Source: Isoetes taiwanensis
Lineage: Eukaryota; Streptophyta; Lycopodiopsida; Isoetales; Isoetaceae
Reading direction: 5' to 3'
Length of the DNA stretch: 64,000 nucleotides
NCBI GenBank assembly: GCA_021234155.1
Contig: JAJEKV010000006.1
Location: forward strand, 7,286,435-7,350,434
A program made the translations under genes and the position numbers. Positions within the stretch are counted from its first letter, which is position 1, and each line of letters opens with the position of its first letter. Under the pieces are notes generated by a model. The model did no database searches and was not told where the DNA came from. It was given only the letters and a program-made list of their open reading frames with translations. Positions 44,801-57,799 of this stretch are shown piece after piece.

Positions 44801-46870
44801 CATAAAATTCTTTGTTCCATCTATAAAGTCGATGTTATATCATAAGCCATCTACCATGCTTGCTTCGGCAAAGACATAGGTCAAATATATTGGTGGACAA
44901 AGTAATCCGATTCGACGATTTCATATTCCAATAGAAGGTTCTAGCTAGCAATCTCAAATCGAAAACATAGAATAGCAAACTTTGCAATCATGAAGATTTA
45001 ATGAATTCCTCAATTAACTGGACCGCTTCGCCTTCCTAGCCTATTTTGGAGCGGGTTTTTTGTTTGCTCATTGTCTTTTACGTGAAATATATTTCTTGAA
45101 CCAGCAGATTCTAGCCTTCTAAATGCTTCTTCCTTTCCCCCGGATGCCTCATCAACATTAGCCCAATCGACTCTTTGATAGGAGGTTGTCAGCCCAACCA
45201 CTCAAAATGAATATCGCGAACATATTAAATCATGCTTGAGGTATCTCAATGCTATTGTGACACCCTCATGAATGGATTTGCCGCATAAGGAAGTACCTCC
45301 AAGGATCAGGCAATGAACTCATCCCCTAGAGGCAAGCCAAAAATAGAATGATTTGATCTCGCGGAATATTTTGTACCCATGGTCTGCCATAGCACTTACA
45401 TTAACTTGCAAGTGTATTCTAATGAAGTCATTCCTTGTATGACAAACTAGGTGATGATGTAATTTGAGAACTTCCTTCCTATCGTGAACCCGCCAATTTA
45501 ATTTTTGTATTATTTGGTTTAGGGGTGGAGCTCTTTAGTGAAAAAAATCCTCAATCTAGCTAAACTCATGGTGAACCATGTCGCAATGAAAACAATCGGA
45601 ACTTGAGCATTGTAATGTTTTAATGAAAGCGCTAAATCTACCCTTAGCCACAAATCCTAACCATTTGCTACAAAGCGTAGTTTCCAAGACATCTAGAAGC
45701 CGCAATAGCATAAACTATATCAACGCAAGTCCGAAAGCAATTGCCATAGCAAATATCATGAACTAAATAGAAATTTTCTTTGCAAAATGCCTATGTAATT
45801 CTTATTGAGTTGATCCCATTTTCGAGAGGCCTAAAAATATAACCTACTAGCTACTCATTCAAATTGCTAGGTCCGAAGATCACGCTTGCGATTGCCTCTA
45901 GCTGAAGGCAACACTACCACAATCTTCGCAACGTTTATTTATCAACTCCACCCTCACTACATCAGCGTCAACTCTTAACTGATTCGCGGATTGTAGCTGC
46001 GGATCATGCTACGTACCAAGATCATGTGGACACCTTTCTAATTATTAATCAAGGCAGGATTTCTCGGGTTTAAAGAATAATTGTTCTATACATCTATATC
46101 CAATGGAGGCCCTATACGTTCCAGAGAAAGAAAGCCACTAAGAGTAAGTAGCTGAAGCATCCAAGAGCTTGAACTCATCTTGCTTGATAAATCGAGAGAA
46201 GAATGCCTAAGTCCTGTAAGAAATATGCCCGAAAAGCTTGAAGAGAAATGACTAAGCTACCAGAAGGGCACATGAGGATCGGTGAAGATGGCTATGAAGC
46301 TTTGAAGGCAATGTTGAAGCATCCGAAGAGAATATTACTCAATCAATAATGGTTCCATCGCCGCCAAATCCCCCTACAAAATTTGATTTGTGCCGGGTAC
46401 CTTGGCTGGTATGAGATATGTTGGGTACAAGATTTTCTTGTTTGCGAATTTAGTTTTTTGTGAAAGTGTCTAATTAGTATTCAAATGTGAGTCCTTATTT
46501 CCAAATTTGAATTTGAGGCAAACCCTCGTGATTCTTTTGCATGCAAGAATTATGCATATTTTTCCATTAGAAGTAGTATGCTCAGTCAGCGCGACGTTGA
46601 CACATGCATCCCACGAGCGTACTTTCCCATCCATAATACCTATTCCGCAGGATTGCCGACCCTCGACTCCATGAGTGCTCCCCAATTTCAACTATGCGAG
46701 CACCAACCTTAAGTTTCACGAAGCTCGCCCGCTTCCAAATTTAATGGCACCAAGAAAACCACGCACCTAAAAAGGAATGTTTCTTTGAGTTTTTCTTTTG
46801 GGTTAGCTCTCGAAGCTTAGTCCAGAGTTGGTGACCACCAAATGAGCTTGTGGTCTTGCCTCTTAGAAAG
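41860..46870. other. 5-kb stretch without recognisable genes
   Basis: I see no known domain, RNA gene or clear element. A minus frame 45,010-45,201 (63 codons, containing DEASGGKEEAFRRLESAG) has coding-like composition but no match I can name. Sequence is AT-rich with scattered stops on both strands. Confidence 0.4.
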
Positions 46871-46899
46871 TCCTAGTTTTGGGTTTCAAGGTCGCAATG

Positions 46900-47035
46900 G
46901 GGCCGCCATTCATAATTAATGTGTCAGCTCACCCATGTATAATTAATGTGCCATTCGCGATTAATAACATATATGTATTTCATTACAGCATTAATTACGC
47001 ACCTTCTGCATTAATCACACTAAACCCTATACAAT
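46900..47035 (+). repeat. Short attaat-type repeats
   Basis: Words cataattaatgtg, gtataattaatgtgcc, cgattaataac and gcattaatcac recur about every 25-40 bp. A similar array lies at 61,500-61,720. Confidence 0.5.
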
Positions 47036-47399
47036 CGCTTAATTTCTTCGATTCAGGTTAAAATTTTCGCGTTTAAATTCCGGATCGACATGCCAATGGC
47101 ACTACAAAAGTTCGTCCTAAAAGGTAAGTTTTCGCAAAGCCGTGAGCCGAAAGTGGTACCTAGGTTTCATTTTTCCCACGGTCTCTTGTTAAATATCTAT
47201 GTTCTTTAGCATTTTCGAAGATCATGCACGCCTTTCGAGCCGGTGAAACCGCTCAAGCATTGATATTACAGAGAGTTCATCATGTCGATCCCTTAGTATC
47301 AGCCCTCCTCGTTGCGCTATCTTCATGGTCCATCAATCCAGCTCAAAATGATTGTGGCTGTGATCCTTCTCTCGAAGTCAAAGACTGAATTCTACAATT

Positions 47400-48310
47400 T
47401 CATGACATAGTGATGTTTAATCTTGACCATCCATTGTAGTGTGTAATGCATCTGCAATAGATGATCAAAGTCTAAGCATCTCTATGACTTCAAGAAGTGT
47501 AGAGAACATCATTATCCCTTTTGGGAGTCCAACAGATGCGGTGAGCAAATCATTGAACTTTTGCATCTCATTCGAAGATTCGTAGATCAATATTTCTTTT
47601 CCCTCCTAGTTATATATGTGGCCTAGATACTTCCTAAGATCTATTATCCAATGAGGCTGAATGCAAGATTAGAATTCACAATCTTTCAATTTGAAGTCAC
47701 AAGAATTACTTGATTCTACTATTCTCACTTCATCCTTTCGGGTCCATGCCCTCAAGTCCAGCTCGCTTTGGTCCAATAGCTAGCTCAAAAGAATTGGGCC
47801 AATGACATGTGAATTAGGCTTTGTAGTTCAGAATCGCCTTCGTGGTTTCTTCTTAGCTTATTACTCTTCAATGGCAACAAAGATGCTTGTGATCGGGCTT
47901 CACAAAATATATTATTGCTTTTCTATGCCCTCGCGATAGGAAATGCAGAGATGTGGCATCTTCAAGCAAATGATATGGAGGTGGGAGAAGGGTTGAAAGT
48001 TTTTGTACTTGTGCAACATGTCGTACAGAAATTACATAAAGCATTACCGGCCCTGCTGCATCCACCGTGATATGCCTACGCCTAGGTTTTCCTCATTTCA
48101 ATATATCCGAACGTGGAACCAACCGAGGGATGATGGAGCCGATTTGATATGCTAGTGGCATTCTTGGTGACTATGAGGACAAGTTTCACATGCCCGTGGT
48201 TCGTGATAGAAATCCTTGATCGTATCCCACTTATACAAGGTGGAATTCACGACGTCATCATCATCCGGATCGACATCTCTACCGCGTGTCTTTGACATTT
48301 CTTTTGGCGC
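47400..48310 (-). pseudogene. Possible DUF7869-type relic (copy 3), weak
   Basis: Minus frames contain SSNEMQKFNDLL, GLPKGIMMFSTLLEVIEMLR and SSIADALH around 47,600-47,440. The last part resembles FESSIAKLHDAL at 59.1 kb and KALKDIGGLRSS at 31.45 kb. The plus strands share gcaatagatga and agcatct words. Higher up, DVDPDDDDVVNSTLYKWD (about 48,280-48,225) is an open acidic stretch of unknown identity. The diagnostic VGHTH block was not found. Confidence 0.3.
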
Positions 48311-48833
48311 TACTGGATGACTCGACTAATATTTCTTGGCACTTGCCAGCAAATGAGAGTTGCCGGTGCTTCAGACATTTGTTAGGACTGCGCGTAATAA
48401 TGATAGCATGCTTCGATTTCTAATAGGTTTGCCGCGAAAGTGAAACATTTTGATCATGTAAATACGACCATGCTTTGGCTGCCACAAGGTACGAAAGGAT
48501 TGTAACATTTTGAGTACATAAACTTCACGCCTTCTTTGTGATCATCATCTTTGGAGTTCTACATCATTGCAGATCTTGTTTTAGATCTTGCTTTGAAAGA
48601 TCGCGTCGCGGATCCTCAAAGCTTCCGCCAGATTTGCAACTTCATTTTGCTTCACTTTGATTGTGTTCAAGTTGGAGTGGTTCTAGGCCGCTTAAAACAT
48701 GATTTTGTTAATTGAAGAGAATAACGCCATTTTGAGAATTTTGACTCAATCTAGCCGCTGTATATTTTTCCTACTTCTAAAGCATCGCAGGGTCCATCAA
48801 AAATTATTAATTGCCATCCAAGTATTACGCGAC

Positions 48834-48950
48834 TACTCATTATTCATGGTAGATATATATACTTCACTATTATCATGGTCGATACATTACACCACTTCAT
48901 ATTGATAGTAGATACATACACCATTATTATTCATAGGTATAAATATATCC
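48834..48950 (+). repeat. Minisatellite, ~29-bp period
   Basis: About 3.5 imperfect units containing attatcatggt(a/c)gata and cattacaccac variants. Confidence 0.7.
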
Positions 48951-48959
48951 GCATTTAAA

Positions 48960-50290
48960 GTGAAGGAGGCATTCATTTATGATGTCTCTGTTCAGACCGC
49001 TTATCGATAGAGCATTGTCAGCTAGCTCCACCGATGATATCGAAACCATCACTTGCTCTATGACTTATAATGATCGGTGATAAATGCATTCAGAGGCATC
49101 CTCGCTTTTGATCCATACTCTTCTTGCAAATTATATTAATCGCCACGTAGATGGATTCCCTGCTACTACCACTCATGTTGTTATTATTCATCTCGTGATG
49201 GTTTCATGAACGCTTATGCCTATGAGATTAACTCCATATGCTTGCGTATCAATTTATAATCACAGATTATTGTGTGCTTTAGGTGTATGTATCACCTATT
49301 CAAATAGATATATATAATGTCGTGACGTTCGTAATGGGGTGATATAGTAATGTATAAGAGCTCTTTGTATTAACTGAAAAATGCGTAGAGTAATGAATAG
49401 CAACTACTTTAATGTACCTTTGAAGCATACAATGAATATTATCCGGATGTATCGACCGAGTAACTTTGTTTAGTCCTCGCCTTCCTTCAATTCGTCTTTT
49501 TAGTTAATAGTTCCCTGCACTGTACACCTACATTTGCAGTGGATTATTGTGAACAATGGCTTGAGCTCAACCGACTAACCATAGTCTATGGTTTTGAGAG
49601 GCCGATTAGCTGGTCCGGCCATTAGGATTCGTCTCCACTTTTTAATCCCTATATTGCCGAAAGCATATGTAGTACCTTTCAGCAACCGCCCCCCACCAAG
49701 ACACAATCTTCATAATGGAAGGGCCGGTCTTGTACAGTATCCTCTTCTCGCATATGCTAACATGCAGATATGCATCTCCGCCTCGACAACCAAGAACATG
49801 CCTTTCTAAACATCCCGGCATAATTTAACATTTTAATCACCGTGACTTTTAGGTTTATCCTTGCGTGTCCCACATAAGGTGGGGGCATTGTATTCATCAA
49901 CCACAATTGATCTCATTGCTATCGGTTCGGCCGCTTGAGGCCGGTTATGTATTTCAAGATTAAGCAGAGGGAACATCCTCTGTGACACGATCAGATCAGA
50001 CCAAGAGTCAATAATAACTTCACTCATGTAAGAATTGGACCATGAGTTCACTCCAAATTTCTCAGGACGTCAAAGATAACATCATCATACTTAATCTAAA
50101 TATTTATATTATATCACATGTCACGATGTCATCATGACAAGTACCGAGAGTCAGAAAAGGTTGCACCTAGGGGCAACTCGATGTAGCACATGTATATTAA
50201 ACATACGCACTAAAACATTCGCTGGCAATAATTCCCCATTCGTCCCTTCTAACCTAACCCTAAAAGTTCGCATTAGGGACTCTGCCGACT
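48960..50290. other. Unassigned stretch
   Basis: No gene or element recognised. The minus frames 49,833-50,051 and 50,151-50,387 are not supported. Confidence 0.4.
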
Positions 50291-50296
50291 TCAGCC

Positions 50297-50475
50297 TTGG
50301 TAATGCTATGGTTCTCTTTCTTATATAGAAGAGAACCATTATTCCCGCGGAAAGGACGCCTGCTCTTAGCGTTGCCATTTTGGGCATCAGATCTATCTAT
50401 CGCCCGAGCCTTATGTATGCCGGCTTTCTTTGGCCTCTGTCTACTATATATCCATGTTGCCTGCCAGCACTCCCT
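50297..50475 (-). promoter_or_regulatory. Palindromic TATA-bearing core, copy 1 (possible LTR promoter)
   Basis: taatgctatggttctc, then a near-perfect palindrome (ggttctctttctta / tatagaagagaacc) at 50,309-50,336. On the minus strand this contains ctatataag, a canonical plant TATA sequence. About 140 bp further on is actatatatccatgttgc (50,444-50,461). The same ordered elements recur at 56,530-56,672. I read this as a promoter module inside a repeat such as an LTR, transcribed on the minus strand; the role is inference. Confidence 0.45.
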
Positions 50476-53400
50476 CATCGGCTCGGCGTTTCCTTGAGCC
50501 GAATCTGTTGGTTCTAGAGTTTCATTCTCTTTGCTTCCACAAGTTTTAGTCTACTCTGTCCTTCCTGATTCACCTTGTCCATCAGATTTCCTACCTTGCA
50601 TAGCGCTTTTAGCTCTGGCAAAAAGCGCCCAATTCTGTCCCTGTGGCTCCTCTCCGGTGGTTCAAAAACTCGGTATGTTTTGCTCCTGTAGGGCTGGCCG
50701 TTGAGGATGCAGTTCCAGCCCGCTTTGGTTTCCAGCACCATTCTGTAAGATTTATCTATTTATTTTCGTTGTTGCTTTTTCGGATTTTGCTTGTCCCAGA
50801 AAAAGGGAGATTCAGATGAAGGCCGATTTTGGGTGTAGGAAAAAGGCTTAGTAATTCGTTGTTTGAGTTTATCATCTGATCTCACCTTGTATCCGTTCAC
50901 TTGATTGTGTTCCTGCGCAAATTAGAGGACTTTTTACATCGGATTCAGATTGGGTGAAGACTTCAATCCGGCCAGTGAGCATCTTTAGTTTTTCTTCTTT
51001 GGGCGAGCCTCTGAGTTTACTGAGAGCTTGCTTCACCAAATCCTCTCATCCCAGTATCGAGTTTTTCCTTTCTTCTGAACCTGTCTCCCATCGGATTTTT
51101 CCCTTCGCTTTGTTCTTTTCCCCATGCTAGTGGTTTTCTCCCCGGATCTATCCATATCCGATTTCCGGTCCATGAGGTAACATTCTTTGCTTTTTTTCTG
51201 TCAAAATCAGCCTGTTTTGTAGCCTGCCTCATTCCATCCCTGTTTCATCCTTGGTTTGATTGCCCTGGTTGCAGAAGCTTACTATATTTCCGCTTCCCCC
51301 AATTTTAAAGGTGCATAGAGAGATCCGATTCCATGATCCTTAAGATTTCTTTTGCAGCCAGAATTCCGCCCCTGTATTTGATGTTTTCTAGTCTGGGCTG
51401 TAGCAGGATTTTAGTGCGATTATTTTGCGGAGGTTACAGATCGCTCGGAAATAATCCGGCCCTTTCTGTTTTGTGGCCTTTGGTTTTGCAGGGATACAAG
51501 GGTCCGATTTCCGCCCTATTTGTTATGGTTTTGATTTACGGTATTCTACAACAGTTCCAGAATTTCTATGTGTTTTTTACAGGAGCTGTTTATAAGCTTG
51601 TTGTTCGAGGTGGATGGATGTCGTCCAGCCCTTTGCCATCTTTTAAACACAGGTCGACAGATCTCAATCATATTGACGACGAAAGCAATGAATGCGTTGG
51701 ATACGAGTTGTTGGTAATATCGGCTCAACCAAATTTGGCATTTTTCTCTTGGGTTTGCATGGTCCTATGGCTGTCCGGTGGCTAGTATATTTCGTCCTTG
51801 GTCTATTGCCATAATTTCCAATAGTTTTCTTTGAATTTTATATTGTTTCAATTTTCTTTTCGTTGAAGTTGCTTTTGCGCTTATGCTTGCCTCCCCATGC
51901 CCCTGTGAATTTCTTTGTCCTGAGATTGCTTTCCACTTGTTTTGCGGGCTTGGAGGCTTTATATACCCTTTGTTCAACTGTAGGACCGCAAATGCCTATT
52001 TTTCTTTTTGAGTTTGGTTTTTCCATTTAATATTGTGCAATCAAGTTTCTTGTTAACTTTGCGATTGAGGGTTCGAACAGCATAGACGTTTAGGTTGATT
52101 CTGAGAAATGACGCCGTTAGCGGAGGGGCTCCCCGTTGACTTCGTGAATCAACAATAAGAAGAGCATTCGCAACGGGATGGAGGTTAGGATCAATTCGGC
52201 AAGAAAATCAAGAATGCGGAGAACGCCGGAATCGCAGTAAAACCCAAGAATGTTGCTGTGAGGAATGGAGGAATGCTGAGTAAAAACAGGGACAACGACG
52301 ACATAACAATCTCTTAGCATTCCCAAAAAGAAACATGCCACGTGGCATACGGACATTTACACGCCCTGTCTCGGATCCTAACCTACATTTACGTTTAGAG
52401 AAATTAAATTTTGTACATATATGCATTGCCGTTGTTTTCCTCGTGCATGGTCGAATGGTTTTCTAGCCCTCATGTCGTTCCTCTCCAATTCTATAAGGGC
52501 ATTTTTGCGATATAGTAGTGTCAGGTCGCTTCTAGTGGCTCACTTTTCTCCTTTTCTCAATTCAATATCTACGTCAAGTACTTTCCTCTATGCTGATGTA
52601 CTTTAGCATTAGTTCGTCGCGGGCATTGTCAAGCTTGTTTCTATTGCTCACGTTCTCCTCCTAATTCAATATTTGCAGATTTGTGGCTGTTGTAGTGTCG
52701 GATTTTGTTTTCTAGCTGCAAATCTTCTTTCTTCTAATTCAATTTTTGCATTTATAGTTTGAGATCTAATCTTTTACTTTGTCCCTCTTAATGTTTGGTG
52801 CATTCTTTACTCAAGCAAGCTAGATCTTTACTCATCTATAGTCTTGCACTGCAAACTCAAAATTTTGTATGTGAGCATCTTTTTGTTGCATAGGATGTAC
52901 TTCCCCAGCCATATGTATGTCTAGTTTAGTGTCCATTTCAAACTGGTCTTTAAAATGAGCTTCCTTATATTTTGCATGTCAATCGTTGATCGGTAGTTTT
53001 ATGTGCTGATAGGCCTAGTTTCATGGTTTTGAGTTACGCTTGTTCTCTTTCCTAGTATTTGCTTATGTCAATTTTTGCACCCTGCCAGCTTCATACGGTG
53101 GTGCTTCATGTGTTTCCACCTTAATGCTTAGAATTGCATTCTATGTACAAGGATGTCATCACGCTTTGATGTTCTTTGGTTCAAATTGCTTTTTATTTTG
53201 CTTTATGCAGGCCACTTTGAGATATGCGTATATGGGCTCTTTCCTCATTTTGTTTCTTTTGAGGGTGCTCTTTGCAGTTTACTATTGGGTCCTTGTATTC
53301 TCTTTCCAATACTCTATCTATGCCCGGCCTCGCTATACTATTTTGTATCCTCTACCAACTTACTACTGTGTTCTCATGTGCTCCTTTTACTCATTTTCTG

Positions 53401-56400
53401 CACCTTTTTGTTCTCGCTCTTTAGCCCCTTTAGTTTCGAAGTCTCTTCACTTAATAGTCCCAGCCTTTATCATTTGTCGTTTATTTTGCTTTCTTTGACT
53501 ATCACACTTTTCCTTCCTTTTTCTCTTATTTGATCTTTTTGTCCCGCCAGCCCCCTCGATCTTTATTAGCAAATCATTTCTAGCATTGCATGTTGTTATG
53601 TATATTTGCTTTTTCCCCTGCCGTGCATCTTTTTATTCCTCCCTTTCGATCCCCCTTTTTTGTAACCCCATTTCTCCTCATTGACCTGCTTGTCTGGATC
53701 ACTTCAATATTTGTCCATTTGTTTGATCCTGCCCATTGTTATCCATATATAGTTGCTCACATACGCCTTTTATTACTTTCTTTCGAGCATTCTAGTTATT
53801 GTGCCCCTTCACCTCGGGTTTGTGTCTTTGTTTATCCATTTATTCCAGCCCCTTTTTGCCCTTTCTTTTTTGTTTTGTTCAATTAACCTTTGTATCGCCT
53901 TAGTTCTCCATTCCCTATGTGTGTCTTGTCTCCCTTGGTTGCCACTTGATTGTATCATAGGGACCCATCCTAAGGGAATGCTTTTAGTTCAAGCTAAGTG
54001 CTTTATTTCTTTTGCTCTATTTTTGTGTGTCCTGCATATCATTTTAGTTCTCCTTAGGTTCATTTCGGGTTCTTTCTTTAACCCCCTCTTTTTGCTCCAC
54101 ATTTTTTATCCAAATTTTTTAGTTCTCACTTTCTATTCTTTGACCTTTGAATCGCCTTTGGCTCCTTACCTTTGCTTACCCAGCTTGCTCTTTTGCATAT
54201 GAGCATTTTGCACAAAAAGTTTCATTTTATACGTAGCATCCATTTGAGCATATTGTGACTTCCGCTTTGATACCTCGTATGTTTAGTATTCTATGATATT
54301 CTATCTTTGCATCCTTTGCACTCTTAGATCTTTAGTCTTAAAACAATAATATTAATGCGAGAAGTCAACGTGACCGCCTTTCTCGCATTTCCCCATCTGA
54401 ACCGTTTCCTCGTGACTTTTCCACGCTATTTAGGAGGTTTTAAGCCAGTCGGGCCTTGCATTTAGTTGTTTCATTGCATTTTTGCGCCTCACTATCTCCT
54501 GGGCCTTTAATCAACACCACTTTATTTGCCCTCCTTTTTGTTGACATATTGGCACTTGACCTATATGATGAGTACTTTTAGCACGAAGGTCGCATTGAGT
54601 AAGATATTCTAAATGCCTTGTATGTAACCGGAATCACGCATCTCCATGTAGATATTCTCGCATTTTCGCCATGAACTTTTCCTTAATGTGATTCGTCATA
54701 AATTGCGGATACATGTTAGTTCATGCCATGTATTTTTGCTATTCTCGCTTTTAAGTCTCGCGGTTATGGTCCATTAAGCATCTCTATTTTCTACCACAGT
54801 CTTTTTTTTAAACGCGCTTTTGTTTGCATAGTTAGATTACGTGATCTTTTTCCGGCTTAGAACTGATTCCCCGCCAGCTGCTGATCGATCGCATCAATAC
54901 CCATACCACTCAAGTCGGGTGTGAGACAACGGGCGCATCCGTCCTCGCTTTAAGTTAATCGTACGCCACGTACTATCAAGTCGCACGCCTATTTGTACCA
55001 ACCACCATCATTGGTCTATATTGTACCGCTTGTGGTGGTCGCTACATTTTGGTCTTTGCGGGTTTTGGTTTGGTGCAGTATTTGCTAGAATTGTTTTACC
55101 ATTTATACATAGCTTCTCGTACATATCTTTGTTGCATTTGTATGGGCTGAGTTGCCGGAATTCTTTGTTGTGCATCGAGCGCCGAGTAGTTAGCTGCGAT
55201 CTTTATCTTGTGTTCCTTTATACAGTTCCTTTGTCGGTGATGACCATCAGCCATATGCCCTTCCATTCGCTCGTGCATTGGCTTCTTTTCAATCGCTTTG
55301 TTCGCTCCCTTGACTACATGCCGCCCATTATTCTCTTTGTCCACTATAGTTCCATTTGTATCATTGAGCTTATGAACTTGTTCCTCTTTACCCTTCCATG
55401 TTCGAGCAGCGTTTCCTATGCTCCATCCTTCCTCAAGTTTTTTCATTTCTTGAGTATTTTCTATCTTAGTAGTGATTAGTTGTTCACTCGCTTTTGGGTT
55501 GCTCCATCCAAGAAAACCCATTCTATCTATGGTCCCTTGATGTTATCTTTATTTTGTTAAATCATGGTTGGTTCAAGATCGCCTTGAATCGAGCATCATC
55601 ATGCTCTCCATCTCCCTCCTCCCACTATTCCTTGCTGGATTTTGCATTCTATGACTAGTTTTTCATCTTCAATGTTCTTATTCCATCGCCTCGCCTCGGC
55701 TCCTTTGCTCCTTCTAATCTCATGCAGCCGCGAGCCTTTACATTTACACCTGCATTGGTTGCTCCTCGTGATATTTTGGATATCCTTTGTTCTTTGTCGT
55801 GGTCCTACCGTGTCTCTCGAATTCTGCTATTATTTCTTAAGTTTGCATCGCCGTGATGGTGGCTCTCGTGATTTATGCCACTCAAGAAATCGTCACTCGC
55901 TGATCTATCTTGCATTCTCACGCGATACCCATTTTTCTCTACATATAGTTTGATGACCGATTCTCCAGTTTGTTTTCATGTGCTCGCGTTGTGGTCAGCC
56001 GCTTTCAGGTTTGTGTTCGATTTTTGTGCCTTTTATTTGTTTACGATTCTATTTGCCCCATAATTTTGGCTTTCTGTTTGCTAATCGTGGTTGGGCTTTG
56101 CATCATCTTTATGAAGTTTGTATCATTTCCACTCGCTTCCTCCCAATCGCCTTTGTTAGTTTTGCATTCAATGGCTAGTTTTTGACCTCCACTTTCCTCG
56201 AATTCTTGTCTCGCCTCATCTCCTCTGTTCAATTTTCAATCTCTCATTCCGCTAGCTGAGCCTCTTTGGCACGCCCATGATATCTTTTGCTCTCATATAT
56301 TATTCTTTGTCGTTTCATCAATATGCCAGCTCTGTGTTAGTTCTGCCACTGGCACGGTCTTAGTTTCATAGTTGTTTCCCCATGACGCTCTTTTTTCGCG

Positions 56401-56529
56401 ATCCCCTCGGCCGCTTAAAAATCGCGACTCGCGCGGTCTTTACTTGTTTTGCTCGGCAATTTCCCGGTCCGCGGATTAGAGGTAGGTTCATCTTTGTGTC
56501 GTAGCGGTTGTTTAGAAGACTCTTCCCTA

Positions 56530-56690
56530 ATGCTATGGTTCTTCTTATATAGAAGAGAACCATCATTCGGTGCTGACTGCTTTAGCGCGTTTCATTTTAA
56601 ATACGCCGATCTATGTATGGCCTGAAATTTCTATGGCGCTTTTGGCTCATTTTACTATATATCCATGTTGCTCGCATTCCTCATCGGGCG
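56530..56690 (-). promoter_or_regulatory. Palindromic TATA-bearing core, copy 2
   Basis: taatgctatggttcttctta, then tatagaagagaacc, with actatatatccatgttgc about 125 bp on (56,655-56,672). It is collinear with 50,297-50,475 but with diverged spacer sequence. Confidence 0.45.
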
Positions 56691-56931
56691 CTTCTCCAGC
56701 TGGAATTTCGTTGTTCGAGTTTCTCCTCCTCCTTCAATTTCAGTCACCGTGTCGGCTGCCTTAACATCTCGTTGAAATTTTCGCTCCACCTAAAGAGGAT
56801 CGGATCGATTCTTCTCTTCTATATCTTTGTATCGGTGGCCTCGCGAATTTCCTTTAGCATAGCACTTGTTGCTTTTGAGGGAGACCTAGGCGTAACCCTA
56901 CTTGTCAGTCTTGAGCTTATTTTATATCTCT

Positions 56932-56954
56932 CTCTCTCTCTCTCTCGGCGAGTT
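56932..56954 (+). repeat. (CT)n microsatellite
   Basis: About ten uninterrupted CT units after ttatat. Confidence 0.9.
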
Positions 56955-57799
56955 CTCGTGGCTTCGAAAGATTCTCACTTCTTTGTGTCATTATCTCTCG
57001 AATTCTTTTTTCCGTCTCCGGCTTCATGTGTGTGTGTGTTTTAATTCGGGTTGGCGCTCTGATGCTTGGCCTGCGGTGGAATGCTTCAAACTTCGGTCTT
57101 AAACTTCCATGTGGTCTCATGATTTATCGCTAGCGCTTATTGACGCCTTTTCAATTTTTTGATATTGTGCTATTGTGCTTGGTTGCTTGTGCTAACCATT
57201 AACCATTTGTTTACTAGCTGGTTGATTCTCGGGCCATTGGTCGTGGCTTTACTCTTCCCTGCAAGATAGTTAATTTGTCGCCCGGTGGTCTAAATGGTTC
57301 TTTTCTATTTGATGCCTTCATTTTCTCCTGCCGTGAAGTTTTGTGGCTTCCGTGAGGCATCGAGGGGAAGACTCCCGCGGTAAATTGTGCGTATCTATAT
57401 ATTTTCTCTCTCATGAAAGCAAATGCCCGCCCAAGATTCCTTTTATAATTCTCTATTCCCGCTTATTTTTCTCACAAATTTTGTGCTCACATTTTCTCGA
57501 AAGCATTTACGGCCAGCCATAGGGTCTTCTAACCTTTCTTCACGTTTAACTATATGTAGCGACAGTTTTGCAGTTCGCGGATCCTCTTTTCTGACACTAA
57601 GGTGGCAGCCAATTTTCAGCAGTTCCTGGCGGGTAGTTGGCAAGGTACTTCCTACCTCTTGATGGGGTGGGGGTTGGTCGATATTTCAGTTTCGCGGGCC
57701 GAGGTGCAGCTTTTGATCTGGCTTCAATTCTTGACTTGACGGTTTTGACGCGTTTTGGGTTCGGGAACTTTGTAGGGGTCATGGCCTAATTATATGTTT

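Noticed and set aside
53040-53533. Two overlapping hydrophobic frames (152 and 126 codons) resembling multi-pass membrane proteins
   Set aside because: They overlap in different frames of the same T-rich sequence. Phe/Leu/Ser/Tyr-rich translation follows from composition; no family pattern or splice support.
55096-55521. 141-codon minus frame as a gag protein of the T-rich block
   Set aside because: Lys/Glu/Asn-rich as expected from composition; no zinc knuckle or other gag feature and no adjoining pol motifs.
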